From contig NZ_LT797688.1 of the NCBI RefSeq assembly GCF_900009135.1, positions 743,722-807,721 on the forward strand: DNA of 64,000 bases, given 5' to 3'. Below, piece after piece: positions 61,765 through 64,000 of the stretch. The notes beneath the pieces were generated by a model, which saw only the letters and a list, made by a program, of their open reading frames with translations, was not told the origin of the DNA and did no database searches. The position numbers and the translations under genes were made by a program. This stretch comes from Planktothrix sp. PCC 11201 (GTDB taxonomy: Bacteria; Cyanobacteriota; Cyanobacteriia; Cyanobacteriales; Microcoleaceae). How positions within the stretch are numbered: position 1 is the stretch's first letter; each line of letters starts with the position of its first letter.

Positions 61765-62919
61765 TTATTTTTGGTCGGGTAGTGCTAAACAATCTGTTGT
61801 TCCCCAACAGACATAAATGGGGGTATTGCTATCGGGTAAACTATCGAAGGTTTTAGATTGACGAACCATAACATTTTCCCCTGATAATAATTTCACCACA
61901 TATTGAATATGGGTTCCCAAATACATTGTATTTAATAAACGACCTTCAAAACAATTCACCGAGTTGCCCACGGGATAAAAACTCAATGTCACCTTCTCAG
62001 GACGCACACTAACAACCGCCGATGCACCTGTTCTTAAATCTTGCTGGGGGAGTTGAATACCTGGAATTTCAATCTGTTGAATTTCAATACTTAATCCGGT
62101 TTCTGTAACTATAAATAAACTGGTAGCATCGACACCTTCAACCGTACCCCGAAATAGGTTGGTATCCCCAATAAAATCGGCAACAAAAGGAGTTTGAGGA
62201 TATTCATAAATCTCGTTAGGACTGCCAATTTGTTCAATTCTGCCATCGTGCATCACAGCAATTCGATCAGACAGACTCATGGCTTCTTCTTGGTCGTGGG
62301 TGACCATAATAAATGTTAAACCCAAATTGCGATGGAGATTGGTGAGTTCTACCTGCATTTGTTTCCGCAGTTTTAAATCCAAAGCCCCTAAAGGTTCATC
62401 TAATAATAATACCGCCGGACGATTAACTAAAGCCCTGGCTAAAGCAACCCGTTGCTGCTGACCCCCGGATAGTTGAGAGGGATAACGGTTAGCAAAGGAC
62501 TCCATTTTGACCAAAGCTAAGGCTTCCCGAACTTTTTCCTCAACTTCCGGCTTGATGAGGCGTTTTAGCCTAAGTCCAAAGGCGATATTTTCCCAAACCG
62601 TCAAATGGTTAAACAGAGCATAACTTTGAAATACCGTATTCACCGGACGCAGATAGGCGGGAGTTTGGGTAACGGACTGACCCCGAATTAGGACTTCTCC
62701 GGCTGAGGGCATTTCAAACCCGGCTATCAGTCGCAGTGTTGTGGTTTTACCGCAACCCGATGGCCCCAAAATACTAAAAAATTCTCCTCGACGAATATCG
62801 AGATCCACGCCACGAACAGCCGTTTCCCCATTAAAAACTTTGAACACTTTGCGAAGTTCAACATCAAACTTCGCTGGCGTCCCAATAGCACCTTGATTCT
62901 GCGTCGCCGCTTGCAGCAT
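61765..62919 (-). CDS. potA: ABC transporter ATPase, PotA (spermidine/putrescine) type
   Basis: A 384-residue importer ATPase: Walker A 'GPSGCGKTTTLR' (near 53), Q-loop 'NTVFQSYALF', signature 'LSGGQQQRVALARAL', Walker B 'VLLLDEPLGALD', H-loop 'VTHDQ'. The C-terminal TOBE domain (about 280-380) and 'YLRPVNTVFQSYALFNHLT' are PotA-like, though iron or sulfate ATPases of the same CUT-type group are close. No permease or binding protein is in the window, so its partners lie elsewhere or to the right. The divergent terpene synthase gene starts 180 bp away. Confidence 0.85.
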   Translation of the reverse strand: MLQAATQNQGAIGTPAKFDVELRKVFKVFNGETAVRGVDLDIRRGEFFSILGPSGCGKTTTLRLIAGFEMPSAGEVLIRGQSVTQTPAYLRPVNTVFQSYALFNHLTVWENIAFGLRLKRLIKPEVEEKVREALALVKMESFANRYPSQLSGGQQQRVALARALVNRPAVLLLDEPLGALDLKLRKQMQVELTNLHRNLGLTFIMVTHDQEEAMSLSDRIAVMHDGRIEQIGSPNEIYEYPQTPFVADFIGDTNLFRGTVEGVDATSLFIVTETGLSIEIQQIEIPGIQLPQQDLRTGASAVVSVRPEKVTLSFYPVGNSVNCFEGRLLNTMYLGTHIQYVVKLLSGENVMVRQSKTFDSLPDSNTPIYVCWGTTDCLALPDQK

Positions 62920-63098
62920 AGTGTTACGTTTGGAGATTTACCCTGACTACAGCTTATCTGATCAACACTGTTACTGACAAGATGATAGCCTAGGGAAGTC
63001 CAGATTCCGCTTTGGAGCCTGAGACCGATTCCGGTGTACAATATCGAGCGCGAAAGTACAGCAATTAAAGGGCTAACTTGGTGTGAGGAGTTAAATGA

Positions 63099-63914
63099 AT
63101 GAATTGGCAAAAAGATCCCCTGTCCGTCCTGCAAGATACAAGTCGAACCTTTTATATCCCCATTAGTCGTTTACCTCCTTTGCTCCAAGAAGCCGTGGCG
63201 TCTGCGTATTTGTGTATGCGGGCGATTGATGAAGTTGAAGATCATCCCGGTTTGGATAATGCCACAAAAGCCCGATTGCTGCATAGGATGAGCCAAAATT
63301 TTCAAGCGGCGGTGTGTCGAGAAACCATTGTGGATGATTGGTTTGCGGAATTTTCCGATACTGAAACCTTGGAAGAAGTGACCCTACGGGTGGGAGAATG
63401 GGCCAAATTAGCCCCGGAACGAATTGGCCCTCGGATTTGGGATGCAACGGCGGCGATGGCTGACCGGATGGCGTTTTGGGCTGAACGCAATTGGCTAATT
63501 GAAACCGAAGCGGAGTTAGATCAATATACCTTCGGTGTGGCGGGGGCTGTGGGGCTGTTGTTATCGGATTTGTGGGCTTGGTACGATGGTACACAAACGC
63601 ACCGAGTTCATGCCATTGGATTTGGTCGAGGGTTACAGGCGGTGAATATTCTGCGGAATTATCGGGATGATGGAAGTCGAGGGGTGGATTTCTTTCCCGA
63701 AGGTTGGACATCGGAACAAATGCACAGCTATGCAAAACGAAATTTAGCCTTAGCAGATGCCTACACCGAGGCGTTACCGTCTGGCCCCGCCTTGGATTTT
63801 TGCCGAATTCCTCTAGCTTTGGCCCATGCCACTTTAAATGTATTAGCAGAGGGTCAGGACAAACTAACTCGCAGTGCAGTTGTGGAGTTGATTGAACAGG
63901 TTTGTGGAGGGTAA
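63099..63914 (+). CDS. Squalene/phytoene synthase family protein
   Basis: A 271-residue all-helical prenyl synthase. The first aspartate motif is 'MRAIDEVEDHPG' (DxxED, near residue 47), and the second 'NILRNYRDDGSRG' (near 190) carries the magnesium-binding DD; 'TSRTFYIPISRLP' near the N-terminus is the family's flap region. It is shorter than most squalene synthases (about 340-360), ending soon after the second motif's helix. Squalene or phytoene formation, or a related head-to-head condensation, cannot be separated by eye. GAGGAG 8 bases before the ATG at 63099 fixes the start; an ATG at 63095 is in another frame. Confidence 0.85.
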   Translation: MNWQKDPLSVLQDTSRTFYIPISRLPPLLQEAVASAYLCMRAIDEVEDHPGLDNATKARLLHRMSQNFQAAVCRETIVDDWFAEFSDTETLEEVTLRVGEWAKLAPERIGPRIWDATAAMADRMAFWAERNWLIETEAELDQYTFGVAGAVGLLLSDLWAWYDGTQTHRVHAIGFGRGLQAVNILRNYRDDGSRGVDFFPEGWTSEQMHSYAKRNLALADAYTEALPSGPALDFCRIPLALAHATLNVLAEGQDKLTRSAVVELIEQVCGG

Positions 63915-64000
63915 GTAGGAGGCAGAGGGAGCAGGGGGGGCAGGGGAGGTAGGGGGAGCAGGGGAGGCAGGAGGAGCAGGGGGAGCAGAGGGAGCAGGGG
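63911..64000. repeat. Purine-rich tandem repeat running off the window
   Basis: Degenerate 'GGGAGCAGG' and 'GGGAGGCAGG' units, almost pure purine on the plus strand. A short antisense copy ('CTGCTCCCCCTGTTCCCT') occurs near 59609-59626, so it is a dispersed family. The right border is not visible. Confidence 0.8.

Noticed and set aside
63163..63735. 190-codon minus frame opposite the squalene/phytoene synthase gene
   Set aside because: Antisense shadow of a clearly coding gene with no ribosome binding site or domain.

Overview
The window comes from a filamentous cyanobacterium, most likely Planktothrix or a close Oscillatoriales relative. HIP1 octamers (GCGATCGC) are scattered through it, the DNA is AT-rich, and it carries cyanobacterial genes: cpcT (phycobilin lyase), sqdB (sulfolipid), ccsA, KGK and DUF3598 proteins, a phytol kinase and a chelatase-type cobN. 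Many short hairpin-rich dispersed repeats sit at gene 3' ends, as is usual for bloom-forming cyanobacteria. The genus is an inference.

Layout. Positions 1-9,410 hold housekeeping and metabolic genes, almost all on the minus strand: a partial lipoprotein, a cupin-cobN pair, a decayed nucleotidyl-cyclase remnant, a cytoplasmic alpha-amylase and aspS. Positions 9,492-12,000 hold the parts of a phosphorelay (REC-histidine kinase, NarL-type regulator, Hpt protein). Positions 12,307-16,526 hold small membrane and stress-type proteins, a DUF815 ATPase and a DHNA-CoA thioesterase. Positions 16,681-22,727 hold a GAF protein in tandem with a very large double hybrid histidine kinase. Positions 23,167-27,576 hold YkvA, SAM hydrolase, DUF3598, RtcB and GNAT proteins.

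Positions 27,650-45,050 form an accessory signalling/conflict island. On its left, on the minus strand, are a TPR protein, a stand-alone VMAP-type helix-turn-helix protein, a Ser/Thr kinase-TPR protein and an NB-ARC STAND ATPase; a small secreted peptide lies among them on the plus strand. In the centre is a plus-strand operon-like run: a 97-residue unknown, a coiled-coil membrane protein, a 1,308-residue FtsK/EssC-like ATPase with an internal S1 RNA-binding domain, and a WXG100-like protein. It continues with three proteins that share one nearly identical 90-residue WXG100-like module, the last of them fused to an N-terminal GIY-YIG nuclease domain. On the right are a second NB-ARC ATPase with a TPR partner and a DUF218 protein. 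I consider the FtsK-S1/WXG/GIY-YIG cluster the best candidate for an undescribed system: either a type VII-like export and toxin system or an intracellular nuclease defence complex, with STAND proteins as flanking sensors or regulators.

Positions 45,183-58,653 return to core metabolism: cpcT-sqdB, KGK-ccsA, phytol kinase, a giant membrane protein with a lipase-like motif, a polysaccharide deacetylase, a broken PIN toxin-antitoxin pair and ilvD. Positions 59,535-61,041 are a scar region: a tRNA-Thr(CGU), a 31-bp inverted copy of the tRNA's own centre, a 427-bp decayed insertion sequence and a tRNA-like 3' fragment. The right end holds a 2'-5' RNA ligase-like protein, an orphan PotA-type ATPase, a squalene/phytoene synthase and a purine-rich tandem repeat that runs off the window.
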